Origin: Bradyrhizobium elkanii WSM2783
Lineage (GTDB): Bacteria > Pseudomonadota > Alphaproteobacteria > Rhizobiales > Xanthobacteraceae
Direction: 5' to 3'
Assembly (NCBI RefSeq): GCF_000472865.1
Contig: NZ_AXAP01000064.1
Span: 1 to 48,007, forward strand
Length of the DNA stretch: 48,007 nucleotides
Shown here: piece after piece, positions 33,825 through 42,483 of the stretch
Layout: each line of letters opens with the position of its first letter
How positions within the stretch are numbered: the stretch's first letter is position 1
Notes under the pieces: generated by a model
Seen by the model: the letters and a program-made list of their open reading frames with translations, nothing else
Told to the model about the DNA's origin: nothing
Databases searched by the model: none
Made by a program: the position numbers and the translations under genes

Positions 33825-35888
33825 ATGAATTACGGCATTGCCTTCACGCCGCTGGTGCCCTCGCTCGTGCTGTGGATCGGGCTTGCGGCGATCGTCGTCA
33901 TAGCGGCGCTTCTCCTGCTGTCACGCACGCGCGGCGCATGGATACGCGTCGCGGCGCTGGCGCTCATTTTGCTCGCGCTTGCCAACCCCTCCTTCACCCG
34001 CGAGGACCGTGAACCCTTATCCTCGGTCGCCGCCGTCGTGATCGACAAGAGCCCGAGCCAGAATTTCGGCACGCGCAACCAGGAGACCGCGAAGGCGCAG
34101 GAGGCCCTGGTCGACAGCCTGAAGAAGATCAAGGGCCTGGAAGTGCGCGTCGTCGACGGCGGCCAGGCCGACGGCGAGACCGACGGCACCAAGCTGTTCG
34201 GCGCATTGTCCTCCGCATTGTCGGACGTTCCGGTCGACCGTGTCGCCGGTGCCTTCCTGATCACCGACGGCCGTGTGCACGACATCCCGGCCAATGCCGC
34301 CGGCCTCGGCTTCCAGGCGCCGGTGCACGCGTTGATCACCGGACGCAAGGACGAGCGTGATCGACGGATTGCAATTTCGGCCGCGCCGCGCTTCGGCATC
34401 GTCGGCCAGACCCAGACCATCACCTACCGGCTCGACGACCAGGGCGTGACCGGCCAGAGCGCCAGGATCACCGTGCGCCGCGACGGCGAGGTGATCAACG
34501 AGCGTACGCTGCAGAGCGGCCAGACCGCCAATGTCGACATCGACATCAAGCATGCCGGACCCAATATCGTCGAGATCGAGGCATCTCCGCTCGACAATGA
34601 ACTGACGCTGGTCAACAACCGCGCGGTGGTCGCGATTGACGGCGTGCGCGACAAGCTGCGTGTGCTGCTCGTCTCGGGTGAGCCGCATTCCGGCGAGCGC
34701 ACTTGGCGTAACCTGCTGAAGTCCGACGCCAGCGTCGACCTCGTGCATTTCACCATTTTGCGTCCGCCGGAAAAGCAGGACGGCACGCCGATCAATGAAT
34801 TGTCGCTGATCGCGTTTCCGACCCGCGAGCTGTTCCAGCAGAAGATCAACGAGTTCCAGCTCATCATCTTCGACCGCTATGCCCGCCAGGGCGTGCTGCC
34901 GATCGCCTATTTCGACAATATCGCGCGCTACGTCCGCGCGGGGGGCGCGGTGCTGGTCTCCGCCGGTCCGGACTATGCATCCACCACCAGCATCTGGCGT
35001 ACGCCGCTCGACTCGGTACTCCCGGCCGAACCCGTCGGCGTCACCGAGAAGCCGTTCTATGCACATCTCTCCGACGCCGGAAAGCGCCACCCAGTGACGC
35101 GCGGGCTGGAAGGCTCGAACAGCGAGCCGCCGCATTGGAGCCGCTTCTTCCGTACCGTCGACACCCGCAACGCCATCGGCCAGCCTGTGATGACCGGCGC
35201 CGACGGCAAGCCTCTGCTGCTGCTGTCGCGCTTCGGCGAGGGCCGCGTCGCGCTACTGCTCTCCGACCACATCTGGCTGTGGGCGCGCGGCTATGAGGGC
35301 GGCGGTCCGCATCTCGACCTGCTCAGGCGGATGTCGCACTGGCTGATGAAGCAGCCCGATCTGGACGAGGAAGCGTTGCGGCTGCAGCTCCAGGGCCGCG
35401 ATCTCTCCGTGGTGCGCCAGACCATGGGCGACAACGTCCCGCCGGTCACCGTGACCTCGCCAAGCGGCGCCACGCGCGAGATGACGCTGACCCAGGGCGA
35501 GCCGGGCGAATGGAAGGCGACGCTGCCCGCCAACGAGCTCGGCCTGTGGCAGGCGACCGACGGCACGCTGAAGGCGCTGGTCAATGTCGGTCCGACCAAC
35601 CCGAAGGAATTCTCGGAAGTGACCTCCACGACCGAGATGCTGAAGCCGCTGGCGCAGGCAACAGGCGGCGACGCCCGCCGCGTGGTCGACGGCACCAGCC
35701 TCGACATGCCCCGCATCGTGCCGGTCCGTGCGTCGAGCGTGTTCCGCGGCGAGGGCTGGATGGGCGTCAGGATGCGCGACGCCAGCGTCGTCAAGGGCGT
35801 CGGCGTGCTGCCGATGTTCGCAGGGCTGATCGGCCTGTTGCTGCTGCTCGGCGCCTTCGCCGCGACGTGGCTCCGCGAGGGGCGGTAG
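33825..35888 (+). CDS. membrane-anchored glutamine-amidotransferase-like protein of the moxR operon
   Basis: The 687-residue protein has two N-terminal spans (about 9-50), then a periplasmic part with a vWA-like strand (VAAVVIDKSPSQNFG), a beta-rich region (TITYRLDDQGVTGQSARITVRRDGE) and a GATase1-like region with GGAVLVSAGPDYASTTS and LSRFGEGRVALLLSDHIW. A C-terminal span is at about 660-682. No Cys nucleophile is visible, so it is probably non-catalytic. It completes the MoxR-DUF58-BatA unit; the intervening repeat may weaken coupling. Confidence 0.82.
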   Translation: MNYGIAFTPLVPSLVLWIGLAAIVVIAALLLLSRTRGAWIRVAALALILLALANPSFTREDREPLSSVAAVVIDKSPSQNFGTRNQETAKAQEALVDSLKKIKGLEVRVVDGGQADGETDGTKLFGALSSALSDVPVDRVAGAFLITDGRVHDIPANAAGLGFQAPVHALITGRKDERDRRIAISAAPRFGIVGQTQTITYRLDDQGVTGQSARITVRRDGEVINERTLQSGQTANVDIDIKHAGPNIVEIEASPLDNELTLVNNRAVVAIDGVRDKLRVLLVSGEPHSGERTWRNLLKSDASVDLVHFTILRPPEKQDGTPINELSLIAFPTRELFQQKINEFQLIIFDRYARQGVLPIAYFDNIARYVRAGGAVLVSAGPDYASTTSIWRTPLDSVLPAEPVGVTEKPFYAHLSDAGKRHPVTRGLEGSNSEPPHWSRFFRTVDTRNAIGQPVMTGADGKPLLLLSRFGEGRVALLLSDHIWLWARGYEGGGPHLDLLRRMSHWLMKQPDLDEEALRLQLQGRDLSVVRQTMGDNVPPVTVTSPSGATREMTLTQGEPGEWKATLPANELGLWQATDGTLKALVNVGPTNPKEFSEVTSTTEMLKPLAQATGGDARRVVDGTSLDMPRIVPVRASSVFRGEGWMGVRMRDASVVKGVGVLPMFAGLIGLLLLLGAFAATWLREGR

Positions 35889-35908
35889 GCGAAATCGGCC
35901 ACGGTCTC

Positions 35909-36012
35909 CCCTCATCCCGAGGAGCCGCGAAGCGGCGTCTCGAGGGATGGGCTCCGGGCGAGATCAGGGCCTCATGTTCGAGACGGCGCTATGCGCCTCC
36001 TCACCATGAGGG
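35909..36012. repeat. palindromic intergenic repeat (CCCTCATCCCGAGGAG type)
   Basis: CCCTCATCCCGAGGAGCCGCGAAGCGGCGTCTCGA...is answered by TCGAGACGGCGCTATGCGCCTCCTCACCATGAGGG. The two arms are inverted with small internal hairpins. The stretch 35889-36163 holds only this repeat and the zinc-type control site. Confidence 0.8.
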
Positions 36013-36101
36013 TCTATCATCCGCGCCGTTGCAACAATCACACAGCCTCAACTGATCGCGCGACGCTCGCCCGAGCCGCGGTTGACACCGCCATCTCCTT
36101 C

Positions 36102-36122
36102 CGATGTTATAATGTAACATCG
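36102..36122 (+). promoter_or_regulatory. Zur-box-like operator overlapping a TATAAT -10 box
   Basis: CGATGTTA (36102-36109) and TAACATCG (36115-36122) form a palindrome around a central ATAATG-like core; nine of ten base pairs match over 21 bp. It fits the A+T-rich TGTTATA..TATAACA pattern of Zur/Fur-type sites in proteobacteria. The -10 box TATAAT is inside it at 36108-36113. TTGACA at 36082-36087 stands 20 bases upstream, wider than ideal. Binding here would block the promoter of the DUF2946-TonB unit. Confidence 0.72.
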
Positions 36123-36163
36123 GGCCGGTCAGGGTAGGCCGTCCCCGGGGTGGGCATAGATTC

Positions 36164-36577
36164 GTGAAGTGGATTCGAAAACACGTCAAACTTGGCGCGC
36201 GGCTGGCGTTGTTCGCGCTCGCCGTCCAGTTTGTGCTGTCGTTCGGCCACTTCCATCCGGCGCAGGCCGCTCCCGCGCTCCAGACCGCGACATCGCAGAC
36301 CGACTTCCTTCGTGCCGCGGACCTCGTGGTCACGGATGCGGCGAGCCTGTCCGCGCCCCAGCAACCATCTCCGCACCAGGATAACCATCAGCAGCCCGCC
36401 GACGGCTGCGCCATCTGCGCCGTCATCACGATGGCGCACGGCATGCTGTTCGCAACGCCTCCGGTGCTGTTGCTGCCGCAGGCGATCGAACTTCTCAAGC
36501 TCACCAGCGAAGCCGGCTTCGCCCATCTCGGCACCGCCCATCGAGCGTTCCAGTCGCGCGCGCCACCCCTCTCCTGA
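36164..36577 (+). CDS. DUF2946 family protein with metal-binding residues
   Basis: The 137-residue protein from GTG 36164 has a signal/anchor (LALFALAVQFVLSFGHFHPAQA) followed by a His/Pro/Gln-rich stretch (HQDNHQQPADG), a CAIC pair at about 85-88 and a second hydrophobic segment. DUF2946 proteins often accompany metal-uptake TonB receptors; their function is unknown. The gene lies between the Zur-like operator and the receptor gene, so both are probably zinc-regulated. No strong ribosome site is visible, so the start is only probable. Confidence 0.78.
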   Translation: MKWIRKHVKLGARLALFALAVQFVLSFGHFHPAQAAPALQTATSQTDFLRAADLVVTDAASLSAPQQPSPHQDNHQQPADGCAICAVITMAHGMLFATPPVLLLPQAIELLKLTSEAGFAHLGTAHRAFQSRAPPLS

Positions 36578-36679
36578 TCGATTGACCGAACCGCCTTCGC
36601 ACGCCCGCTGCTCAAGCGAGATGCGAAGCACATCGCAATCGGGTCCGTCGGCGCGGCCGACGACATCAGGATCAGGAAA

Positions 36680-39061
36680 ATGGGATTCAAGAAAAAACGA
36701 GCTTTCCACATCGGTGGAGCAAGCTGGCTGGTACTATGTGCGCTCGGCAGCGGCGCGATCGCTCAGGATGCACCCGCAGCGGCGCCGGCAACGCAACTGC
36801 CTGACATCAACGTAACGGCACCAAGTCCGATCGTGCGGCGCCACCGGGCCGTTGCTCCGGCGCGCGCCCCCGTTCGCGCCGCGCGCAGCACACCCGGCCG
36901 CAATCGCGAGCGCGTAGCCCAACAACCGCAGCCCGCGCCGGCCGCGCCGCCAGCGCCACAGCAAGGGGTGCTGCAGGTCGTGACCGATCAGTTCGCAACG
37001 GTCACCGTGGTGCCGAACGAGGAAATTCGCCGCGAGGGCACCGCACAGCTCGGTGACCTCCTGTTTTCCAAACCGGGCATCACCGGCTCAACCTTTGCGC
37101 CGGGCGCTTCGAGCCGGCCGATTATCCGAGGTCTCGACGTCAATCGCGTTGGAATCATCGAGAACGGCAATAACGCCGGCGGCGCCTCGGATCTCGGTGA
37201 GGATCATTACGTGCCGGTTGATCCGCTCGCCACCAACCAGGTCGAGGTCATTCGTGGTCCGGCGGCGATGCGTTACGGCTCGACTTCGATCGGAGGCATC
37301 GTCAGCGCGACCAACAACCGCATTCCGGATGCCCTTCCCTCATGCGCGGCCCCGCCGTTCCAAACCTACGGCCTGCCAGCGAAAGCGCCGCTGGCCGGCG
37401 CGCCTTCGTCACCTTGCGTGAACGTCGAGACGCGAACAGCGGTTAACTCCGCCGACCGTGGCGTCGACGGCGGCATCCTGCTCGATACCGGCGCAGGCAA
37501 TTTCGCGTTTCACGCCGACGCCTTTGGTCGCAAGGCCGGCGACTACGACATCCCGAGCTACCCCTACTTGTTCGACCACTCGAGACCGGTGAACTACCGC
37601 CAGCCGAATTCGGCCATGCAGGCGGATGGTGCCTCGATCGGCGGCTCGTATATCTTCAATGGCGGCTTCATCGGCGCCGCAATCACCCAAAACGATACAC
37701 TTTATCACATCCCTGGTATCGACGGCGCCGACCATCAGACCCGGATCGACGCACATCAGACCAAGATCACCATGAAAGGCGAATACCGGCCGGATGCCGC
37801 GGCCATCGACGCAATCCGTCTCTGGGCCGGCGCGACCGACTACAGACACAACGAGCTTGGGCTGGCGGATCCAGCCAATCCCTTCAGCGACGGCGTACGT
37901 CAGACCTTCACCAACAAGGAGCAGGAGGCCCGCGTCGAGGTTCAGTTGATGCCGTTCAACGCGCGCTTTGCCGAGGTGACCACCGCGTTCGGCCTGCAGG
38001 GTGGCCACCAGGAATTGACCGCTCCGAGCCCGGACGATCCCGGTTCGCTATTCAACGGCCTGTGGAATCCGAACAACAACAACCGTATCGCCGGCTACGT
38101 CTTCAACGAGTTCAAATTCTCCGAGACCACCAAGGCGCAGATCGCCGGCCGTATCGAGCATGTCGAGTTGCACGGCTCGACACCGAATTTCCCACCCGAC
38201 TTCCTGCCTGACGGCAATCCGCAGTTCAACATCGCCCGCAATCCGTCCTTTACGCCGAAAAGCGGCAGCATCGGGTTGATCCAGAACCTGCCCTACGATC
38301 TCGTCGGCAGCATCACCGCACAATATGTCGAGCGCGCGCCAAAGCCCGCGGAACTGTTTTCGCGCGGCCCGCATGACGCTACCGCCACCTTCGATATCGG
38401 CAATCCCAACCTGACGATCGAGACCGCGAAATCGGTCGAGATCGGCCTGCGCAAGGCGACCGGACCGTTCCGCTTCGAGGCAACCGCCTACTACACCCAT
38501 TTCGACAATTTCATCTTTCGCCGGCTCACCGGCGTGATGTGTGACGGGGACTTCAATTCCTGCGGCGCGCCCGACGGTGAATTGAACCAGGCGGTCTATT
38601 CCCAGCGCAACGCCACCTTCCGCGGCGGCGAGTTCCAGAGCCAGCTCGATATCGGGCCGCTCTATAGCGGCATCTGGGGCATCGAGAACCAGTTCGACAT
38701 CGTCCGCGCCACATTCAGCGACGGCACCAACGTGCCACGCATTCCGCCGATGCGCCTCGGTGGCGGCGTCTATTGGCGCGACGACAACTGGTTCATGCGC
38801 GTCAACCTGCTGCACGCGTTTGCACAGAACGACGTCGCTCCGATCGCGGAGACGCCGACGGCGGGCTACAACCTATTAAAGGCGGAGGTCAGCTACAACA
38901 CCAAGCTCGACCAGTCCTGGATCGGCGCACGCGAGATGACGGTCGGCCTCGTCGGCAACAACCTGCTCAACGAGAACATCCGCAACTCCGTCTCCTATAC
39001 CAAGGACCAGGTGCTGCTGCCCGGCATTGGCGTCAGGGCCTTTGCGAACCTGAAGTTCTGA
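36680..39061 (+). CDS. TonB-dependent outer-membrane receptor, ZnuD-like
   Basis: The 793-residue protein has a signal peptide (about 1-28), a Pro/Ala/Arg-rich region, then a plug domain (about 100-230) with IIRGLDVNRVGIIENG and QVEVIRGPAAMRYGS. A 22-strand-type barrel follows, with the TonB-receptor ending VRAFANLKF. The stretch DYRHNELGLADPANPFSDGVRQTFTNKEQEARVEVQL resembles ZnuD, a zinc receptor. The Zur-like operator upstream supports zinc uptake. Two pairs of Cys (SCAAPPFQ..SPCV; MCDGDFNSC) may form loop disulfides. The ligand is not proven; other metal chelates are possible. Confidence 0.85.
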   Translation: MGFKKKRAFHIGGASWLVLCALGSGAIAQDAPAAAPATQLPDINVTAPSPIVRRHRAVAPARAPVRAARSTPGRNRERVAQQPQPAPAAPPAPQQGVLQVVTDQFATVTVVPNEEIRREGTAQLGDLLFSKPGITGSTFAPGASSRPIIRGLDVNRVGIIENGNNAGGASDLGEDHYVPVDPLATNQVEVIRGPAAMRYGSTSIGGIVSATNNRIPDALPSCAAPPFQTYGLPAKAPLAGAPSSPCVNVETRTAVNSADRGVDGGILLDTGAGNFAFHADAFGRKAGDYDIPSYPYLFDHSRPVNYRQPNSAMQADGASIGGSYIFNGGFIGAAITQNDTLYHIPGIDGADHQTRIDAHQTKITMKGEYRPDAAAIDAIRLWAGATDYRHNELGLADPANPFSDGVRQTFTNKEQEARVEVQLMPFNARFAEVTTAFGLQGGHQELTAPSPDDPGSLFNGLWNPNNNNRIAGYVFNEFKFSETTKAQIAGRIEHVELHGSTPNFPPDFLPDGNPQFNIARNPSFTPKSGSIGLIQNLPYDLVGSITAQYVERAPKPAELFSRGPHDATATFDIGNPNLTIETAKSVEIGLRKATGPFRFEATAYYTHFDNFIFRRLTGVMCDGDFNSCGAPDGELNQAVYSQRNATFRGGEFQSQLDIGPLYSGIWGIENQFDIVRATFSDGTNVPRIPPMRLGGGVYWRDDNWFMRVNLLHAFAQNDVAPIAETPTAGYNLLKAEVSYNTKLDQSWIGAREMTVGLVGNNLLNENIRNSVSYTKDQVLLPGIGVRAFANLKF

Positions 39062-39072
39062 GCCGGTTCCTG

Positions 39073-39103
39073 CTCCCTCTTTCGCTTGCTGCGGAAGAGG
39101 GAG
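39073..39103. terminator. hairpin between convergent znuD-like and GNAT genes
   Basis: CTCCCTCTT at 39073-39081 pairs with AAGAGGGAG at 39095-39103. It lies in the 58-nt gap between two converging genes and may terminate both; no long T tract is present. Confidence 0.5.
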
Positions 39104-39119
39104 AGCACGGTGACTTCCT

Positions 39120-39632
39120 CTACCGTGCCTTGCTCCAATCGGGGCCGATCGGACCGGAGACGTCGGCGAAGGCGCCCTCCACCAGTTCGGCCACCAGCAG
39201 GCGATTGTAGTCAACCGGGCCGGGCATGGTCGCCCTGCCCTTCGGGACCACCTTGAAGCCGACGCGGCTGTAGTAAGGCTCGTCGCCGACCAGGATCACG
39301 AGGCGGTGCCCTTTGGCCTTGGCATCGGAGAGCGCGCGGTCGAGCAGCGCGCGGCCGACGCCGCGGTCACGAAACGGCGGCTCCACGGTCAATGGGCCCA
39401 GCATCAACGCCGGCGTGTCGCCGATCATGACGGGCAGTTGCCTGACCGAACCGACCAGGAGCGTGCCGATGCGCGCGGTGAAGGACAGATCGAGCAGATG
39501 GTCGACATGTTCGCGCAGCCGATAGGCGCTAAGCACGAATCGGCCCGGCCCGAACGTGCGTTCATGCAGGCGTTCGATCGCCTGGGCGTCGTTCGGCGTT
39601 TCCGGCAGGATGGTCAGCGACAAATCACTCAT
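39120..39632 (-). CDS. GNAT family N-acetyltransferase
   Basis: The 170-residue protein has the GNAT fold: a GPLTVEPPFRDRGVGRALLDRAL segment at about 80-102 contains the R/Q-x-x-G-x-G/A acetyl-CoA loop, and VILVGDEPYYSRVGFKVV follows. The YYSRVGF motif is common in a group of small GNATs. The acetyl acceptor is unknown. It is convergent with the ZnuD-like gene. Confidence 0.9.
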   Translation of the reverse strand: MSDLSLTILPETPNDAQAIERLHERTFGPGRFVLSAYRLREHVDHLLDLSFTARIGTLLVGSVRQLPVMIGDTPALMLGPLTVEPPFRDRGVGRALLDRALSDAKAKGHRLVILVGDEPYYSRVGFKVVPKGRATMPGPVDYNRLLVAELVEGAFADVSGPIGPDWSKAR

Positions 39633-39680
39633 GGTGATGCGCGGGATAGCACCTGGATCGGGCGCGGTCCATCGCCCGCG

Positions 39681-40658
39681 TCATTTCTTGTTAATAGCCG
39701 GCTGGGACAGATAGGCGAGCAGCTTCATCTCGCGGCGGCCGCGGGTCACCGTGTCAAGCACCAGCCCTGATGAGACCGACAGCATCGCCACGATCATGAG
39801 GCCGGTCGACAGCACCGCCGTCGGCAGCCGTGGCACGATGCCCTCTTCGATGAACGTGATGACGATCGGGATCGCCAGCACGATCGAGATCAGCGCGAGG
39901 ACCACGCCAATGCCGGTGAAAAACCGCAGTGGCTTCTCCGAACGGTAGAGCCTCAGGATGGTTCCGAGAATCCGAAACCCGTCACGCCAGGTGTTCAGCT
40001 TGCTGACCGATCCCTCCGGGCGAGCATAATAGGGCGTCTCGATCTCGCCGACCGGCAATGCCAATTCCAGCGCATGGACGCTGAGCTCGGTCTCGATCTC
40101 GAAACCGTCCGACAGCACCGGAAAGGACTTGACGAAGCGGCGCGAGAACACCCGGTAGCCGGACAGGATGTCGCGGAATGCGTGGCCAAACACGGCGGAC
40201 AGGAAGCCGGTCAGCATCCGGTTGCCGGTGCGGTGGCCTCTTCTGTAGGCAGCCGCGGATTGATCGATCCGGACGCCGACCACCATGTCGAGATGATCGT
40301 TCACCAGCATCTCGATCATGCGCGAGGCGCTCGGCGCGTCATAGGTCGCATCGCCATCGACCAGAACATAGATGTCCGCATCGACGTCGGCGAACATCCG
40401 CCGCACCACATGTCCTTTGCCTTGGCGCCGCTCGCTGCGGACCTCTGCACCCGAGGCACGCCCGATCTCGGCGGTACGGTCGCGCGAGTTGTTGTCATAG
40501 ACGAAGATCTGCGCCTCCGGCAGCGCATTGCGGAAATCGGAAACCACAGTGCCGATCGCCGCTTCCTCGTTGAAACACGGCACAAGCACCGCGACGCGCA
40601 ATGCGGACGCCGTCATCGCCACCGTCGCTGACCGAGCCATGACGTCCTCGCTCACCAT
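39681..40658 (-). CDS. family 2 glycosyltransferase with C-terminal membrane segments
   Basis: The 325-residue protein carries a GT2 domain: VLVPCFNEEAAIGTVVSDF, VYDNNSRDRTAEI and VLVDGDATYD with the metal-binding DxD-like acidic pair. SGYRVFSRRFVKSFPVLSDGFEIETELSV and the GSVSKLNTWRDGFRIL segment resemble DPM1/GtrB-like transferases. Two or more membrane spans end the chain (about 245-270 and 275-300). It probably glycosylates a polyprenyl phosphate at the inner membrane. The start overlaps the upstream gene's stop as TGATG, so the two are coupled. Confidence 0.88.
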   Translation of the reverse strand: MVSEDVMARSATVAMTASALRVAVLVPCFNEEAAIGTVVSDFRNALPEAQIFVYDNNSRDRTAEIGRASGAEVRSERRQGKGHVVRRMFADVDADIYVLVDGDATYDAPSASRMIEMLVNDHLDMVVGVRIDQSAAAYRRGHRTGNRMLTGFLSAVFGHAFRDILSGYRVFSRRFVKSFPVLSDGFEIETELSVHALELALPVGEIETPYYARPEGSVSKLNTWRDGFRILGTILRLYRSEKPLRFFTGIGVVLALISIVLAIPIVITFIEEGIVPRLPTAVLSTGLMIVAMLSVSSGLVLDTVTRGRREMKLLAYLSQPAINKK

Positions 40659-41827
40659 CAGGCACTCGCTTTTTGCGGCATGCCAAAATCATCCGCGAGC
40701 TTCGGCGCCCAATGATCCAGGGTAGCGAACAACAACGTCCACAATGACAGCATGACAATCGGGATCACGTAATAGGGCGTGAAGACGGGATGGCTCATGA
40801 AGAAGATCAGATTGATGACGAGGTTAAGCGCGACGACGGCGACAATCTGTCGTGTCGCCACGCGTCCCCCTGACCGCCACAGCGCCACCACCCAGGCGAT
40901 CGCAATCAGCAGCAGCGGGAATTGCGCATCCCGCACATATTGCAGCAGGACGGACGCATCCAATGCCGGCGGCACCGCGTCGACACCGCCATAGGTGGTC
41001 GAGAACGGGCTTCCCGCATTGATCGCATTCGCGATCAGTGTCGGTGCCATGCCGATCAGGAACGCGACGCCGAACGAAAGACCTTGCCAGAAGGTGTTCA
41101 TGTTCCGAGCGCGCAGGAAGGCGATGAGGAAGAACACCGCATAGCCTGCCGACAGAAACAGGTTCGGCAGACGGAAATTGACGGAAAGGCCGATCAACAA
41201 GCCGACCGACGCGGCAAGCAGGATGCGACGTGCGCCGCTACTCGCAAACAGCCGCGCGGTCAGGAATCCGGTCAGCGCGCAGACCATCATGGTCGGCGCC
41301 ACGGAATAGCTTGCCTTGGTCGGGTTGATCATCAAATAGAGCGCCACGATACCGAACAGGCCGGCGAGCACGACAGCGGAACGCGTGGCAGCGCGGGCCA
41401 GGGCAAGCAGCGCGACGGCGAAAATCGCGATCGACGCGGCGGCATAGAGCGGAGTCACCTGGAAGCCCGACGGAAACAGCGCGAGCACAAAGCCGGTGCC
41501 CGGCGGATATTGCAGCACGACCTTGTTCAACGCCGCCGTCAAGGTGTGGCACGGCCAGCGCGCGGGATCGCCCGGATCCGGGAAGTGGATCTCCTGGAGT
41601 TTACGCAGCGTGTAGCCGTCGTCATCCCTGACGACGTTCGTGTCCAGGCCGCTGGCGCCGAACCGCTGGAACAGATGCGCTTGGCGGAGGTAGCAGATGT
41701 CATCGTAGACGCCGCGGCTTTCGGTCCATTTCGAGATTGTCCAGATGTTGCTGATCAGGATCAGCAGCAACACGACGCCGAAGGCGGTTTTCAATTGTTT
41801 CATCCGGCCCCTGTCGCGGCGTTCCAT
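40658..41827 (-). CDS. polytopic membrane protein, possible lipid-linked glycosyltransferase
   Basis: The roughly 390-residue protein begins in the membrane (TAFGVVLLLILISNIW) and has about nine to eleven spans. A large loop after the first contains SRGVYDDICYLRQAHLF. This resembles GT-C or ArnT-like membrane glycosyltransferases, but no certain family motif is seen. It is coupled to the GT2 gene (TGATG). The start is uncertain: candidates are MERRDRG at 41827 (used) and MKQLKTAFG at 41803; 41851 uses GTG. Confidence 0.7.
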   Translation of the reverse strand: MERRDRGRMKQLKTAFGVVLLLILISNIWTISKWTESRGVYDDICYLRQAHLFQRFGASGLDTNVVRDDDGYTLRKLQEIHFPDPGDPARWPCHTLTAALNKVVLQYPPGTGFVLALFPSGFQVTPLYAAASIAIFAVALLALARAATRSAVVLAGLFGIVALYLMINPTKASYSVAPTMMVCALTGFLTARLFASSGARRILLAASVGLLIGLSVNFRLPNLFLSAGYAVFFLIAFLRARNMNTFWQGLSFGVAFLIGMAPTLIANAINAGSPFSTTYGGVDAVPPALDASVLLQYVRDAQFPLLLIAIAWVVALWRSGGRVATRQIVAVVALNLVINLIFFMSHPVFTPYYVIPIVMLSLWTLLFATLDHWAPKLADDFGMPQKASA

Positions 41828-41860
41828 CTTCAAGGTTGGGTCTTCTAGCACAAGCCGTCG

Positions 41861-42349
41861 CTAGCGCCATGTGGCGATCGGCGCCCCGCCATCGAGCACT
41901 TCGGCGATCCGCAGGCGGGTGCCGGGCGTGGTGTCGGCGGGTAATGCCGCCGGATCGAAGAAGCCGGTGTCCACGATCTCATGGTTCGGCTCCGGCAGGC
42001 GGTCCTGGCGGTACTGCCTGATGACGTAGACCGCGACATGGTCGCGGCGGGAGACGTGGCTGTTGAGGAAGACACCGTGCAGCACCGGGGCGCCCACAAG
42101 CTCGATGCGCCCCTCCTCCTCGAGCTCACGCCGCAGCGCTTCCATCAGCGTCTCGCCGACCTCGACGCCTCCGCCCGGCAGATACCAGCCGCTGACATAG
42201 CTGTGCTTGACCAGGAACACCTTGTTCTCGTGGTTAAGCACGACCGCACGCACGCCGAGCGTCATGCCGCGTGCCAGCCGAAAATAGAGATGGAACACCC
42301 GCCTGAGCTGCGGCTCGTAGCGCTTGCGCAAATCCATCAGGAACGTCAC
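41861..42349 (-). CDS. NUDIX hydrolase
   Basis: The 162-residue protein has a NUDIX box GGVEVGETLMEALRRELEEEGRI at about 78-100; the catalytic Glu pair is present, but the final Gly of the consensus is Arg. VFLVKHSYVSGWYLPGGGVE in front is typical of NUDIX proteins. Substrate unknown. Divergent from the metallophosphoesterase gene. Confidence 0.88.
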   Translation of the reverse strand: MTFLMDLRKRYEPQLRRVFHLYFRLARGMTLGVRAVVLNHENKVFLVKHSYVSGWYLPGGGVEVGETLMEALRRELEEEGRIELVGAPVLHGVFLNSHVSRRDHVAVYVIRQYRQDRLPEPNHEIVDTGFFDPAALPADTTPGTRLRIAEVLDGGAPIATWR

Positions 42350-42438
42350 GAAAACCTCGACTGGAACGACAACGACGTTTGATCCTTGCGCGGAAGCCGC
42401 CCGCTTGCCAATAGAATGCGGACCATCAGGGAATAACC

Positions 42439-42483
42439 ATGCCGCTGCTGTATATCACGGACAGGCCAACAGGGACGGAATGA
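42439..42483 (+). other. possible 14-codon upstream frame overlapping the phosphoesterase start
   Basis: ATG 42439, preceded by CAGGGA, opens MPLLYITDRPTGTE and stops at TGA 42481-42483, inside the ATGATG start of the next gene. It may couple translation or be chance. Confidence 0.3.
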
